From NCBI RefSeq assembly GCF_030247185.1, contig NC_080571.1, forward strand, positions 106,599,128 through 106,663,127: DNA of 64,000 nt. The letters run 5' to 3'. This document shows positions 20,545-32,675 of the stretch, in pieces. Numbering within the stretch: position 1 is the first letter of the stretch; each line of letters starts with the position of its first letter. The position numbers and the translations under genes are program-made. Under the pieces are notes generated by a model. The model worked only from the letters and a program-made list of their open reading frames with translations, was not told the origin of the DNA and did not search any database. Origin of the DNA: Malaya genurostris (lineage: Eukaryota; Arthropoda; Insecta; Diptera; Culicidae).

Positions 20545-21775
20545 TACTACAATATGGGTATTTTTGGAACGAGTTTAAAGAGTAGATTCCGGAAAATGAT
20601 GTTTGAGGTATTTTGGAAATCCAAGATGGCGACTTCCGGTTGATTGATATTCCTCGAAAACCCTTGCAATATGGGTATTTTTGGAACGGAATTGATGATT
20701 AGATGTCGGAAAATGATGTTTGAAGTGGTTCTGTAATCCAAGATGGCGACTTCCGGTTTGTCGATTTTCCTTGAAAACCCATACAATATGGGTATTTTCG
20801 GAACGGAATTGATGAGTAGATGTCAGAAAACGATGTTTGAGGTAGTTTTGAAATTTGAGATGGCGACTTCCGGTTTGTTGATATTCCTCGAATACCCTTA
20901 CAATATGGGTATTTTCGGAACGTGGTTGATGAGTAGATGTCGGAAAACGATATTTGAGGTGGTTCTTATGTTCCAAGATGACGACTTCCGGTTGATTGAT
21001 ATTCCTTGAAAACCTTTGCAATATGGGTATGTTTTGAACGAAATTGATGATAAGATGTCGGAAAATGATGTTTGAAGTGGTTCTGAAATTCAAGATGGCG
21101 ACTTCCGGTTTGTTGATATTCCTTGAAAACCCATACAATATGGGTATTTTCGGAACGGAATTGATGAGTAGATGTCAGAAAACGATGTTAGAGGTAGTTT
21201 TGAAATTCAAGATGGCGACTTCCGGTTTGTTGATATTCCTCGAATACCCTTACAATATGGGTATTTTCGGAACGGGGTTGATGAGTAGATGTCGGAAAAC
21301 GACATTTGAGGTGGTTCTTATATTCCAAGATGGCGACTTCCGGTCGATTGATATTCCTTGAAAACCCTTGCAATATGGGTATTTTTGGAACGGAATTGAT
21401 GATAAGATGTCAGAAAATGATGTTTGAAGTGGTTCTGAAATCCAAGATGGCGACTTCCGGTTTGTTGATATTCCTTGAAAACCCATACAATATGGGTATC
21501 TTCGGAACGGAATTGATGAGTAGATGTCAGAAAACGATGTTTGAGGTAGTTTTGAAATTCAAGATGGCGACTTCCGGTTTGTTGATATTCCTTGAAAACC
21601 CATACAATATGGGTATTTTCGGAACGGGATTGATGAGTAGATGTCAGAAAACAATGTTTGAGGTGATTCTTAAATCCAAGATGGCGACTTCCGGTTTGTT
21701 GATATTCCTTGAAAACCCTTACAATATGAATATTTTCGGAATGGTATTGTGTTTTAAAGGAATACCAAGTTAAAG
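20545..21775 (+). repeat. 117-bp satellite array, forward orientation
   Basis: About 10-11 units marked by aagatggcgacttccggt (20623, 20740 and onward) and caatatgggtattttcggaa. The 117-bp period equals 39 codons, so open frames run across several units on either strand. Identity between adjacent units is high. Confidence 0.92.
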
Positions 21776-21834
21776 GAAAATTGCAAAAACTTTCAAAAGA
21801 TACTAATAAACCGGAAGTCACTGTTTTGCATTTC

Positions 21835-23045
21835 AAAACCACCTCAAATATAATTTTCCGACGTCTACTTTTAAATCTCTTTCCGAAAGTACCCATATTG
21901 TAAGGGGTTTCAAGGAATGTCAACAAATTGGACGTTACCATCTTGGATTTAAGAACCATCTCTAACATCGTTTTCTGACAACTACTCATAAATCCCGTTC
22001 CGAAAATACACATATTGTAAGGGTTTTCAAGGAATATCCAGAAGTCGGAAGTTTCCATCTCGGATCTAAGAACCACCCAAAACATTGTTTTCTGGCATCT
22101 ATTTATCAATTCCGTTCTGAAAATACCTATTATGTAGGGGTTTCAAAGAATATCAAGAAACCGGAAGTCATCATATTGGATGTCAGAACCAACTCAAACA
22201 TCGTTTTATGTTATCTACTCTTCAATCCCGTTCTGAAAATATCCATATTGTAAGGGTTTTCAAGGAATATCAACAAACCGGAAGTCGCTATCTTGAATTT
22301 CAAAACTACCTCAAACATCGTTTTCTGACATCTACTCATCAGTTCCGTTCCGAAAATATCCATATTATAAGGGTTTTCAAGGAATATCAAGAAACCGGAA
22401 GTCACCATATTGGATGTCAGAACTACCTCAAACATCGTTTTCTGATATCTTCTCATCAATCCCGTTCCGAATATATCCATATTGTAAGGGTTTTCAAGAA
22501 ATATCAAGAAATCGGAAGTCGCCGTCTTGGATTTAAGAACTACCTCAAACATCGTTTTCTGATATCTACTCATTAACCCCGTTCCGAAAATACATTGTAA
22601 GGGTTTCAAGAAACAATGTAAGGGTTTTCAAGAAATATCAAGAAACCGGAAGTCGCCATCTTGGATTTCAGAACTACCTCAAACATCGTTTTCTGATATC
22701 TACTCATTTACCCCGTTCCGAAAATACCCATATTGTAAGGGTTTTCAAGGAATATCAACAAACCGGAAGTCGCCATCTTGAATTTCAAAACTACCTCAAA
22801 CATCGTTTTCTGATATCTACTCATTAACCCCGTTCCGAAAATACCCATATTGTAAGTGTTTTCAAGGAATATAAACAAACCGGAAGTCGCCATCTTGGAT
22901 TTCAGAACCACTTCAAACATCGTTTTCCGACATCTACTCATCAATTCCGTTCCGAATATACCCATATTGTAAGGGGTTTTAGGCAATCTCAATAAACCGG
23001 AAGCCGCCATCTTGGATTTCGAAACGAGCCCAAACATCATTTTAT
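21835..23045 (-). repeat. 117-bp satellite array, reverse orientation
   Basis: About 10 units of the same monomer in opposite orientation, marked by accggaagtcgccatcttgg and acccatattgtaagggtttt. One unit near 22580-22620 is partly duplicated and shortened. The switch point lies at about 21775-21835. Confidence 0.92.
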
Positions 23046-23867
23046 AATCACACAAAACTTTTTTTACGAAGTAAATTCCAAATAACGTAAACTTTTTTTA
23101 CGAACCAAATCCCAAATAACGTAAACTTTTTTTACGAACCAAATCCCAAATAACGTAAACGTTTTTTACGAACTACCTCTTTTTACGAACCCCCGTTTAG
23201 TTCGTAAATGGAGGTTTCGGTGTATTGGCAGATACGGTGTTGTATTGGAGGAAAAGAAATAAACGAACCATAAATTTCTTTTTAAAAATTTTGTTTCTAA
23301 ATCGCTGTTTTCTGCTTTTGACTTCGCGAAATCGACTCTTTCACTGAAAACTTCGAACAATCGGAAAACAAGTAGTACACTAGACGGCATAGCCCGGAAG
23401 GTGGGAGGAAACAGAAAACTTCGTTTGACATATACAAATAAAGTGCAACATTCGAAACTCACTTCACTGTTCCACGTAAAAATATTATTACGCACAATCT
23501 CATCAAATGCGAACATATTCTGAATTCCACTAAGAGTTTACGGCATTTTTACATATCGGTTTAGAAATTTAAATATGGATATATCGTAACACATGCGAAA
23601 AACATCAAAACAATTTTCAAGCAGTTTCAACAAGCTTTTTAATTGATTGTTTTGCTTGACACTTCTCAAGAGCTTTTGCCTAATATACTTGTTAAATGGT
23701 GATAGATAAATATAGTCAAATTGTCTGATTTTAATCACAAAATTAGTTGTCAATGAGAATTTCGTGTTGGATTGAAATATTGCTGGTTTGTGTCCAGATA
23801 AATTCTGTATTTCAACTAATTTAATAGTTATTTTGGAAATTATGTTGTTAAAATTAATACGAATTAG

Positions 23868-24860
23868 AGGTTGTCCATAAAAGACGTCACGCCGCAAGGG
23901 GGAGGGGGGTGTTTCATAAAACGTGAGCTCTTGTGACAGGGGAAAAGGGGGGAGGGTTTTGGACTGTAACGTCCAATATTTTCAATGAGCGCATTTTTGA
24001 AATACCTTTTTTTTTTCAATCATATAATTTATTAAGGCACACTGCTTAAGCTCTAAGATGCCAAGGGCTTTTTCTAATTTTAATTAACAAATAACTTAAA
24101 ACTAGGATAGTATATTAAGATAATGTAATGACTTTGGCAGATCCCGCCTTCAGCTGGCAATCGGCACCGGCCGTTTTGAAATACCTGATTATATTACTGC
24201 TTTGCCCTATTTCCAGAAAAAATCTCCACAATAAACGTTTACATCCTATAGGAAAACGTGTATTTGTTGATGTAAAAGCTTCTTCTTGTGAATTCGGAAA
24301 CAAATGATGCAGGAAATCATTTCTGTTGTGATCAGCAAAAGTGCACGGAGGAGCGAGTAAATCAGCGAAATTAATAAATTTTGTCTAATATGAGTAAAAC
24401 AGAAAAAGATGCCTTCAAATGGTTTAACTTAAGTTATGCACTGACAATTTTTTCAGTAATTTGATTTTCTAGCATTGATAATAGTATATCATAAGAAGTT
24501 CTCTTATCTGATTCTGATGCAGTTTATTCAATTGTACTACATTTGAAAAAGGACAAGAGATCAACGATTTCAGAGATCATGTCATGTCTTATCTTGATCA
24601 TATGTGATTTTCCTCCACCAACATTAAAGCTTATCGAATCATCCAATGATTGAACTTACATAAATCAAGAATCATTTTAGCTCAAAATAACTACCCATTG
24701 TGTGACGGAAGATCAGTACCGATATTGATTTTTTTTTAATTCGTGACATGTGACATAGGGGGGGGGTGGGGGGTCTTTGCTTCTGTGACAATTTGTGACA
24801 AAGGGGGATGGGGAGTCAAAAATCGTCAAAAAAAGCGTGACGTCTTCTATGGACAGCCCC
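23868..24860. mobile_element. 993-bp MITE with GGG(G)CTGTCCAT-type termini
   Basis: Left end aggttgtccataaaagacgt, right end acgtcttctatggacagccc, forming inverted repeats that continue into G-rich/T-rich sub-terminal blocks (23885-23955 and 24750-24815). TTAG flanks both sides (23864-23867 and 24861-24864) and rejoins the MITE M sequence exactly. Non-coding. Such 'gacgtcac'-bearing termini are common in mosquito genomes. Confidence 0.82.
24000..24320 (-). other. interior of the 993-bp MITE with a T run, possible LINE tail
   Basis: A ten-base T run near 24008 followed by AT-rich DNA could be a minus-strand polyadenylated insertion. A 62-codon frame (24303-24115) shows no domain. Confidence 0.3.
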
Positions 24861-24919
24861 TTAGGCGCAGAGCTAATTTCGGTCGTTGTTGAAAATTTTG
24901 ACCGAGAGTCTCGAGGCAA

Positions 24920-25165
24920 CATAGAAAAAAGTATTGAATAAAAATATTGAAAATTCCACCATTACCAGAAGCCTTCATGTTTTTATGTTCCCTAATGATT
25001 GACTTAATTTCATCAAAATCCATCTCAATAATGTCATCTTGTTACAATACTTGTGTTGAAATATGATCATATTTCAGTGAGACTTCGTTTTGAATAGGAA
25101 TCACAACGTTCAAGTCAAAGTTATGGACACTCTCAGATCGCTGAGCGATTGTTTGAGCTTTTTTA
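24920..25165 (-). pseudogene. non-LTR retrotransposon remnant (pre-RT linker)
   Basis: Minus-strand translation gives IPIQNEVSLKYD, then after a stop EMDFDEIKSIIREHKNMKAS followed by GNGGIFN, matching the 'helix ... KN.KAPG.DGI' entry into the LINE reverse transcriptase domain. Contains at least one stop. No RT core follows. Confidence 0.5.
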
Positions 25166-25179
25166 TACCTTTTAACTAC

Positions 25180-26525
25180 TATACTTTTTAACAGGATAAG
25201 CATGTGAAATCTGCCCCAAAGGGAATTCATATTGTTATACCACATTCGAAAGGTCATAGACTGGAAACAATTTTCTCAAAGTTTCAACCCTTTAACTGTC
25301 ATATTGACAGAGCTATGGTGGTTCTATTGATTTTTATTTTATTTGATTTTTGATGAAACCGTTCCTCCGAAAAATTTGAAAAAAACCAGGTATGTTTAAG
25401 GCATTATGGGGAAGATACACATATTTTTCAAAACTTTTGAAGATATATTTCTTCCATTAAAAAATACTTGATAATTTTGAACTATATTTTTTCCTCTTCC
25501 AATGTTTGCACCACCCTAGATTTTTTTGTGATAAATACAAAATTTTTGGACATGCTGAAGCGGTATATTTTTATATTTTTTCTAAAAGATACATCCCCAT
25601 CAAGTTCTGTTAGAAGGAAACGCATGGTGCTTTGTTCTAGTAGTTTATGCAACTCGAGGGCAGAATGAATGGTAGTAATATATGAACGTCGCGAGTATCA
25701 CACATATGAAATTCGGTTACGTCAGTCAAGAACTAGAGCGGGTGTCAGTTTTTTACGTGTTACTGATGGATGTAATGAAAGAATAATGAAAGAAAGAATG
25801 AAAAGGATGTAGCCGGATTTGCATAAAAAAACTGCCCCCAAACAGAAAAAAATTGATATACGCAAGGAATATTTCAGGAATTGTGGGAAATCTTTCTGAT
25901 TTTATTCAGAATTTTTCAAAGTGTATTTCATGTGAAAAGAAATGTTCAAAACTTTCGAATTTTTTTTAATCGCGCTTAGGGCATATTCAGGAGTGTTCTA
26001 GTTCTAGATGCATAATTTATGTCAGTTTTAAAATTTAAATCTAGAAATTATAACAACATAAACTGGCAGCCCCAGCACCGTTTTATCAGTTTTTCAAATA
26101 TAGAAAAAATAGAACGGCAGCGTATACCAGTTTTAAATTTGACAGTAGAACTGTTCGAAGGAATAAAACTAAAACAGCTTGCTGGGGATACATTTGTTTC
26201 AGTTTCAGTTATATTATAGACCACCCATATGAACCTTACAGCTGCTGAATTTGCTCTTACAATTTTGGTACCACTCTAGATTTTACATAAAATTTAAGTC
26301 ATTTATGAATACAATACGCTGTAATATTTAAATGATAATGATTTTTAAAAAATGTGGACGGGTATAATATCAGACTTTAAAAAAATAAATCAATCGGAAA
26401 ACCAAGCGTCCCCATCAAATTGTCATCATCCGATGAAGACACATGGTATTTAATTCTAAAATCATATATCACATGCCCTTAGAACTAAATACCATGCGTT
26501 TCCATCTACAACTTGAGTACAGGGA
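25180..26525. repeat. left arm of a large eroded palindrome
   Basis: Starts aggataagcatgtgaaatct, the reverse complement of the sequence ending near 30240. 25190-25800 pairs with 29604-30240, 25800-25990 with 28060-28361 and 26230-26525 with 27776-28040. Internal landmarks repeated within the arms are ccccatcaagttctgttag, ggaaacgcatggt and caccaccctaga-like motifs. Confidence 0.78.
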
Positions 26526-26855
26526 TTTTTCATAAGTAAGGACCAGTGAGAGAAACATGAATCAGAACTAATGAATTGACAAATATTTAGGTTTGAATAT
26601 ACGGTTTAAAGTTTTTATTTATGAACTGATAAGTCATTTTACATTTATTGTATTTAAATCAAATTATAACTATGTTTAGTTAATATTCTAAAGAACAAAC
26701 AAATTATAGTTCTTTTGCAGAAAAAACTATCAATTTTAAAGTAAAACTTTCGTCGACGTTCTGTATCACATGGTATGAATAGCCAAGCTGCCTGAAATTG
26801 CTAAATAAAACAGCTAAAGTCAAACGGCTTAAGCTCATAAAGGCGAATTAATCAA
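26526..26855. other. unassigned loop of the palindrome
   Basis: AT-rich; no match inside the window. Confidence 0.4.
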
Positions 26856-26859
26856 ACTG

Positions 26860-27350
26860 AGATCGGACTGACAGTAAATCCGTCGAAACAAAATGTATGA
26901 GAGGGAAAGGCTTTAAAATATAACACCTTCCCACTCGAATAATGGTGCGTGGCGACGATATCGTGGTGGTTCATGAATTCGTTTATTCATTCATTTATGA
27001 CCGCGGATAAGGATACAAGAAAAGTAATACGTCAACATAAGAAATTAATCAACGGCGTATAAACCACGGTTTTCAACAACTGCTTGGAGGTCTACCTAAT
27101 ATACGTACAGCTGAAATTGGACAGCTACGATCGGCAGGGTATGTCATCAGGATAACAGACATCAAACATTTGAAAATGGTTCTTGAATGTGATTCGGAAG
27201 GCTCTAGAAAAAGAGAAGCATAGCGAGCAAGGTGGATCGATCAAATGGAGGCAAAGAGTGGTCATAGTCTGAACTGTGTGGGGATGACTTCTAGATACAT
27301 AATTAACGGGCTTGAGTTGATACGTGAGTACAGTACTCCATGAAACACCT
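26860..27350 (+). pseudogene. RTE-like non-LTR remnant, 3' part of the RT ORF
   Basis: Plus-strand frames give IGLTVNPSKQNV, then GDDIVVVHEFVYS, and further on QLRSAGYVIRI, and ARWIDQMEAKSG. These correspond in order to the RT thumb ('GL.vN..K'), the 'EFvYLGS' motif, the 'RR..WFGHv.RM' region and the C-terminal 'RGRpr.RW.dqv' motif of RTE-type and related LINEs. Several frameshifts and stops. Lies in the loop of the palindrome. Confidence 0.6.
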
Positions 27351-27775
27351 GAAAACGATCAGTAAGTGCAAGTAAATTCGATTAACTATATTTGCAAAAG
27401 CGTTTGAAATTCAATTTTTATACATAGCTCAGTTTCTCATTCATTCTTAGTAAATACATATTTCGATTAAAGCAATAAAACAATACGATTTTCCGAAACT
27501 GTTTAATAAAGGGGTCCTCTTCAGGAAATAGCAAAAAACTGAAATTATTCAGTGTAAAAGAACATTTTGAAAATCGACGATGCGAATTAATACGTTCTTT
27601 TTGGGTCTTCGGGACTTGCTTCAGGCGCTTAGACTTGATTTCTATCTTGAATTACAACCACCCGCTGGCACACATGTTCACATCATTGCTTGTTAAATCG
27701 AACCAGGTGTGCGGGTGTATGTAAATTATATAAGAAAAACATTCTTTTATCATTATTAATTACGTCAATACTCAA

Positions 27776-28361
27776 GAAATGAGCTCAAGTTGTAGATGGA
27801 AACGCATGGTATTTAGTTCTAAGGGCATATGATATATAATTTTTGAATTAAATACCTTTCGTCTCCATCGGATGATGACAATTCGTGGAAGACGCATGGT
27901 TTTCCGATTGTTTAATTTTTTAAAAGTCTGATAATATACCCGTCCACATTTTTTAAAAATCTGAAAAAATTACAGCGTAATGTACTCATAAATGATTGAT
28001 TTTTTACGTAAAATCTAGAGTGGTACCAAAATTGTAAGTGTAACTAAAAACAATTCGAAAATTTCGAACATTTTTTTCACATGAAATATATTTTGCAAAA
28101 TTCTGAAAAAAATCAGAAAGGTTTCCCATCATTCCTAAAACATTCCTGTTTTTTTGTTAAATTTTTTTGCTAAAGAGGTTTTTGAAAAATTTAAGTAAAA
28201 TGAAAATCAGAAGAACCACCCTAACTCCACCAATATGGCAGTTAAAGAGGTAAAATTTTGGGAAAATCATCTCCAATATAAACCCAGCGTATATCAATTG
28301 TTTTTCTGTTTGGGGGCAGTTTTTATATGAAAACCCGGCTACACCCTTTCATTTCAGTGTC
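27776..28361. repeat. right arm of the eroded palindrome, inner part
   Basis: Reverse complement of 26525-26230 and 25990-25795 with many substitutions (for example gtggtaccaaaattgtaag against ttttggtaccactctag). Confidence 0.75.
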
Positions 28362-29603
28362 AAACGTTATTAAAAAGATATGTTATCGACGGGTGTCTTT
28401 AGTATTCTGGAAAAATGTGCCATAAAGATAAAGTTGGAGTTTTGTGTTTGAAAACGTCAATCGAATATCTTTATGATGATTTTCATGGTTTGTAGACTGA
28501 GAGCGCTATATATTTTTATATTTTTTCTAGAAATTTGAAACTTGCATTTATCGACCATGTCCATTAAAAAATTTGATTCGCTGGATCGATTTCTTTAATT
28601 AATGGGTATATTGTGTACTCCTTACTTTCCAGAAAATATCTGGGAATACATAATGATGTCTCATGTACCAATCAACTCAGTAAGTGATTATTCACTCTCA
28701 GAGGAACGCCTCCAGGGTTTTACTGGTTTAACATGGGCAAATATCATTTAAATTCGTGATATGCTGGTGTCATTGGGAAAGATTTGATCGTATTTTTGTT
28801 CAAATTGCGAACGGGAAGTTCTAATAAGGTAATATCATCAATCCTTGAATTAGAACGAGAGAAACAAGTATCGGAATGTAGTAGCTCTGGAATAGAAGCT
28901 TTTGAGAAGGATGTTCTGCCTTATTTTGGATTTAAAGCTTTATCACGAGATGACCTAATTAAGACACACAGATCACAAAAAAGCTATTCGGGCCCGTAAT
29001 AAGTTGTATCTCATTTTTCGAAGCTTAAAAGTGCTATATCGAATACACTCCAAATTCGACTGGATGTTTGGGAATCCAGCGCCGTTGCTGTGAATGAGCT
29101 ATTGGCAATAGAACTGTGGGCGCCATTATTTACTACTTATCTCATGCTCGGTTTTTATCATGAATAGTGAGTCCGGCGAAAATATTGTCAGAAATGCTTA
29201 AATCAGAACAGCTACCAACGACTATCAATAAAAAAAGTAACGATGATAAGTCTATAGCATAAACGAAACTAATCAGAGAGAAAATGTGTGCTTTCAAATA
29301 GCAATGTTTTTTTAGAACATTTTTTATCCCATATCCTAGTTAAATGAAATATACAGTCAATAGTTCTAAGTAATCGATGCCAACCTTCATCAATGGTCAC
29401 ATTTGTTTGACGCCAAAATAAAAAAGAAAAATTCATTTAGCTGTTGTTTCAACTCGATATCCATTTAGTAAAATTTACAGAGCTGGCAACAAGGAAACCG
29501 CGTTGTACGAGACCCCACAGTGCAAAGCGATTTGAACATTTCATGAAACACTATCGAATTATCGAAATACATACAGTCAATTTAAAAACTGTAAAGAAAT
29601 TTT
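28362..29603 (+). mobile_element. insertion in the palindrome containing a Harbinger-like remnant
   Basis: Splits the right arm. tttcatt occurs at both junctions (ending near 28360 and beginning near 29602), compatible with a 5-8 bp target duplication. The ends do not form an obvious inverted repeat. Confidence 0.45.
28600..29160 (+). pseudogene. DDE_Tnp_4 (PIF/Harbinger-type) transposase N-terminal remnant
   Basis: In-order pieces: SLSEERLQGFTGLTWAN near 28687-28740, then IVFLFKLRTGSSNKVISSIL and FEKDVLPYFGFKALSRDDLI in the open stretch 28784-28999, followed by KSYSG. Later VAVNELLAIELWAPLFTTYL lies near 29090-29150. The 'TGLTw ... lFL.KlRTG.sn..ia ... GF..isR..li..Ht' order is that of the region preceding the catalytic core in DDE_Tnp_4 transposases. 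Stops and frameshifts prevent function. The catalytic DDE segment is absent. Confidence 0.6.
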
Positions 29604-30240
29604 CATTCTTTCTTTCATAATTCTTTCATTACACCATCACCAACACGTGAAAAACTGACACCCGTTCTAGTTCTTGTTCCTCCTTTTCGTTAATTCGATT
29701 TCTAAGCCCTGTGCTTGAGTTGCATAAACTACTAGAACAAAGCATCATGCGTTTTCTTCTAACAGAACTTTATGGGGACGCATGGTCGACTGTTATTTAT
29801 TTTTTTTTAGAAAAAATCAAATATTGTGGTCGTCCACATTTTTTTTAAATGTAAAAACATACCGCTTTAACATGTCCAAAATTTTTTCATTTATCACTAC
29901 AAAATTCAGGGTGGTGCAAAAATTAGAAGAGGGAAAAAATATGTTCATAATTTTCAAGTATTTTTAATGGAATAAATACATCTTCAAAAATTTTGAAAAT
30001 AATTGTGAACCTTCCCCTTAAACATACCTGATTTTTTTTTCAAATTTTCCGGAGGAGAGGTTTCTTCAAAAATCAAATAAAATAAAAATCAATAGAACCA
30101 CCCTAGCTCCGTCAATATGGCTGTTAAATGGTTGAAACTTTGAGAAAATTGTTTCCAGTCTATGACATTTCGAATGTGGTATAACAATATGAATTTCCTT
30201 TGGGGACAGATTTCACATGCTTATCCTGCTATAACCTTTC
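29604..30240. repeat. right arm of the eroded palindrome, outer part
   Basis: Reverse complement of 25190-25800; it ends cacatgcttatcctg. Contains frames with no domain. Confidence 0.78.
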
Positions 30241-30559
30241 CATATCGCAAAAGAGTATACCTTTGTTTAAATCTCTTCTGTAAATCCATGTTATGGATTC
30301 GAAAGCAGGGTTGCGAGAACGTTGATATTGTCATTCATGATTCACAAGATTATTAATGCGAGATCTGTATTCAGCTCTGTGATAGTTGAATATAGGATAA
30401 CTGAACTATCAGCTCTATGATAGTTGGATATAGAATCAATTGAATTAATTATTATTTCAGGGAAATGATCTGAGTCAAAATCAGCATGAATGATCACCGA
30501 TTTGTTTTTAGTCTTCATTTACGGGAAAACAGATTGGAAAATTGACATATGAACACAAT
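30241..30559. other. unassigned spacer
   Basis: A short imperfect tandem ('atcagctctatgatagttg', two versions near 30370-30430) is present. Nothing else recognised. Confidence 0.4.
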
Positions 30560-30735
30560 GATGTAATGAAAACCGCGAAAATGTTACCGCAGAGACGGGA
30601 CTCGAACCCGTAGCTAACTCCTAATCGGGGAAATTGTTCTACCAATTAAACTACTCTGCATATGAAAACACATGAAGAGAAAGTCCAATTGCCTAGATGA
30701 ATCTAAGCATGCTTCGCTATACTTAGCCACCACGG
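30560..30735 (-). mobile_element. SINE B, copy 2
   Basis: Reverse complement of the family described at 4091-4262. Its tRNA-like unit (about 30660-30588 on the minus strand) is better preserved: a 6-bp acceptor pairing gcagag/ctctgc, a T arm acggg-ttcgagt-cccgt and a D arm around attggta. C at position 33 and a weak anticodon stem argue against a functional tRNA. Tail: ttttcgcggttttcattaca. Confidence 0.72.
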
Positions 30736-31997
<1,262 letters not shown>

Positions 31998-32258
31998 TCA
32001 TTTAGAGCCATTAGAACGGCTGATTTTGTAAAATGTTCTCCATCGTTGTCCACTTTTTCTTTTTCTCCAATATAAACGACCAGCAGCTAGATGAAGCAAT
32101 CGCTCTTGTTTGAATCGGAACTCACACTGCGAACGTCTAACAGCAGATATGCGCACAGAAGTATTAGTTGTTGTTTTTCTGCGTTTAGGCTTGAGGAAGA
32201 GAACCGTATATTCGCCATTGATTGAAACATCAGATGAATAATAACCGTGTCTTGACAC
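31998..32258 (-). CDS. hypothetical small basic ORF
   Basis: 86 codons, strongly basic (KPKRRKTTTNTS, WRKRKSGQRWRTFYK). I do not recognise it. No signal peptide or membrane segment. A direct duplication (cagatgaataataaccgtgt) at 32232-32251 and 32260-32279 overlaps the start region, so the 5' end is disturbed. It could be an exon fragment or chance; the long K/R-rich stretch without stops is the only support. Confidence 0.25.
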   Translation of the reverse strand: MSRHGYYSSDVSINGEYTVLFLKPKRRKTTTNTSVRISAVRRSQCEFRFKQERLLHLAAGRLYWRKRKSGQRWRTFYKISRSNGSK

Positions 32259-32299
32259 CAGATGAATAATAACCGTGTCTTCCTTTATCTTGACGTAAT

Positions 32300-32675
32300 T
32301 TTTTTTAAAAATAAGATGAGTTCATCGGTAAACGACAATCGAGTAAAATTTTATTAAGAAAAGAGTTACGAAAACATGTTGAAATGATGAAGTGAGTAAA
32401 AACAATAATAGAAGAAGGAAAAATAACGGGCAAAATAGAGGAATTTAGAGTTGGATGGTAGGCAGTTACTTCAGGAATCAGAATAAAATGGCTCAAACGG
32501 CACGTTCCCGTGTTTTTTCGTGGATTTGTGCCTTGCCGTGAGTTGTCATCATTTTCCTGATAGGAAATAAAGGGAAGGGAGGTGTGGTATTAAGGAGATG
32601 TAAGGTTACAAGACGGCACAAACATACAGCAGGCAGTTTAACACTTACAAGAAGTATAAACCACTAGCGAGAGAG
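32300..32675 (-). other. 3' UTR of a non-LTR element
   Basis: On the minus strand, immediately downstream of the RNase H/zinc tail remnant. The segment ttcctatcaggaaaatgatg ... ggcaaggca ... gggaacgtgcc ... ttgagcca matches in order the plus-strand sequence at 45800-45890, so both belong to one LINE family. Confidence 0.6.

Larger units (their letters stand above)
20349..23222. mobile_element. 2.9-kb terminal-inverted-repeat element carrying opposed satellite arrays
   Basis: Inserted at a TA within MITE M (TA at 20347-20348 and 23223-23224; the uninterrupted copies read ctatattggcag). Termini resemble one another as inverted repeats: caaacctccgtttacgaac at left, gttcgtaaatggaggtttcg at right. 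Inside the termini are sub-repeats 'acgaaccaaatcccaaataa' plus cgtaaactttttt (two or more at left near 20415-20480, three or more at right near 23065-23165), then two opposed arrays of 117-bp units. No transposase gene. Remnants of related termini lie near 43255-43300 and 55870-55965. Confidence 0.82.
20050..24887 (-). mobile_element. MITE M, copy 3, split by two younger insertions
   Basis: Matches copy 2 in three pieces: 20050-20348, 23223-23867 and 24861-24887. The gaps are exactly the two elements at 20349-23222 and 23868-24860, each bordered by duplicated target bases. The outer left terminus is lost. Confidence 0.8.

Noticed and set aside
21306..22109. Long ORFs of 155 and 263 codons
   Set aside because: They are translations of the 117-bp satellite, whose length is a multiple of three; both strands are open for the same reason.
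20349..23222. CRISPR-like array
   Set aside because: The 117-bp units are contiguous similar monomers without unique spacers, in a eukaryotic context, with inverted halves and transposon termini.
30588..30660. Functional tRNA gene
   Set aside because: B box and arms are good, but position 33 is C, the anticodon stem is weak and the unit is embedded in a two-copy SINE.
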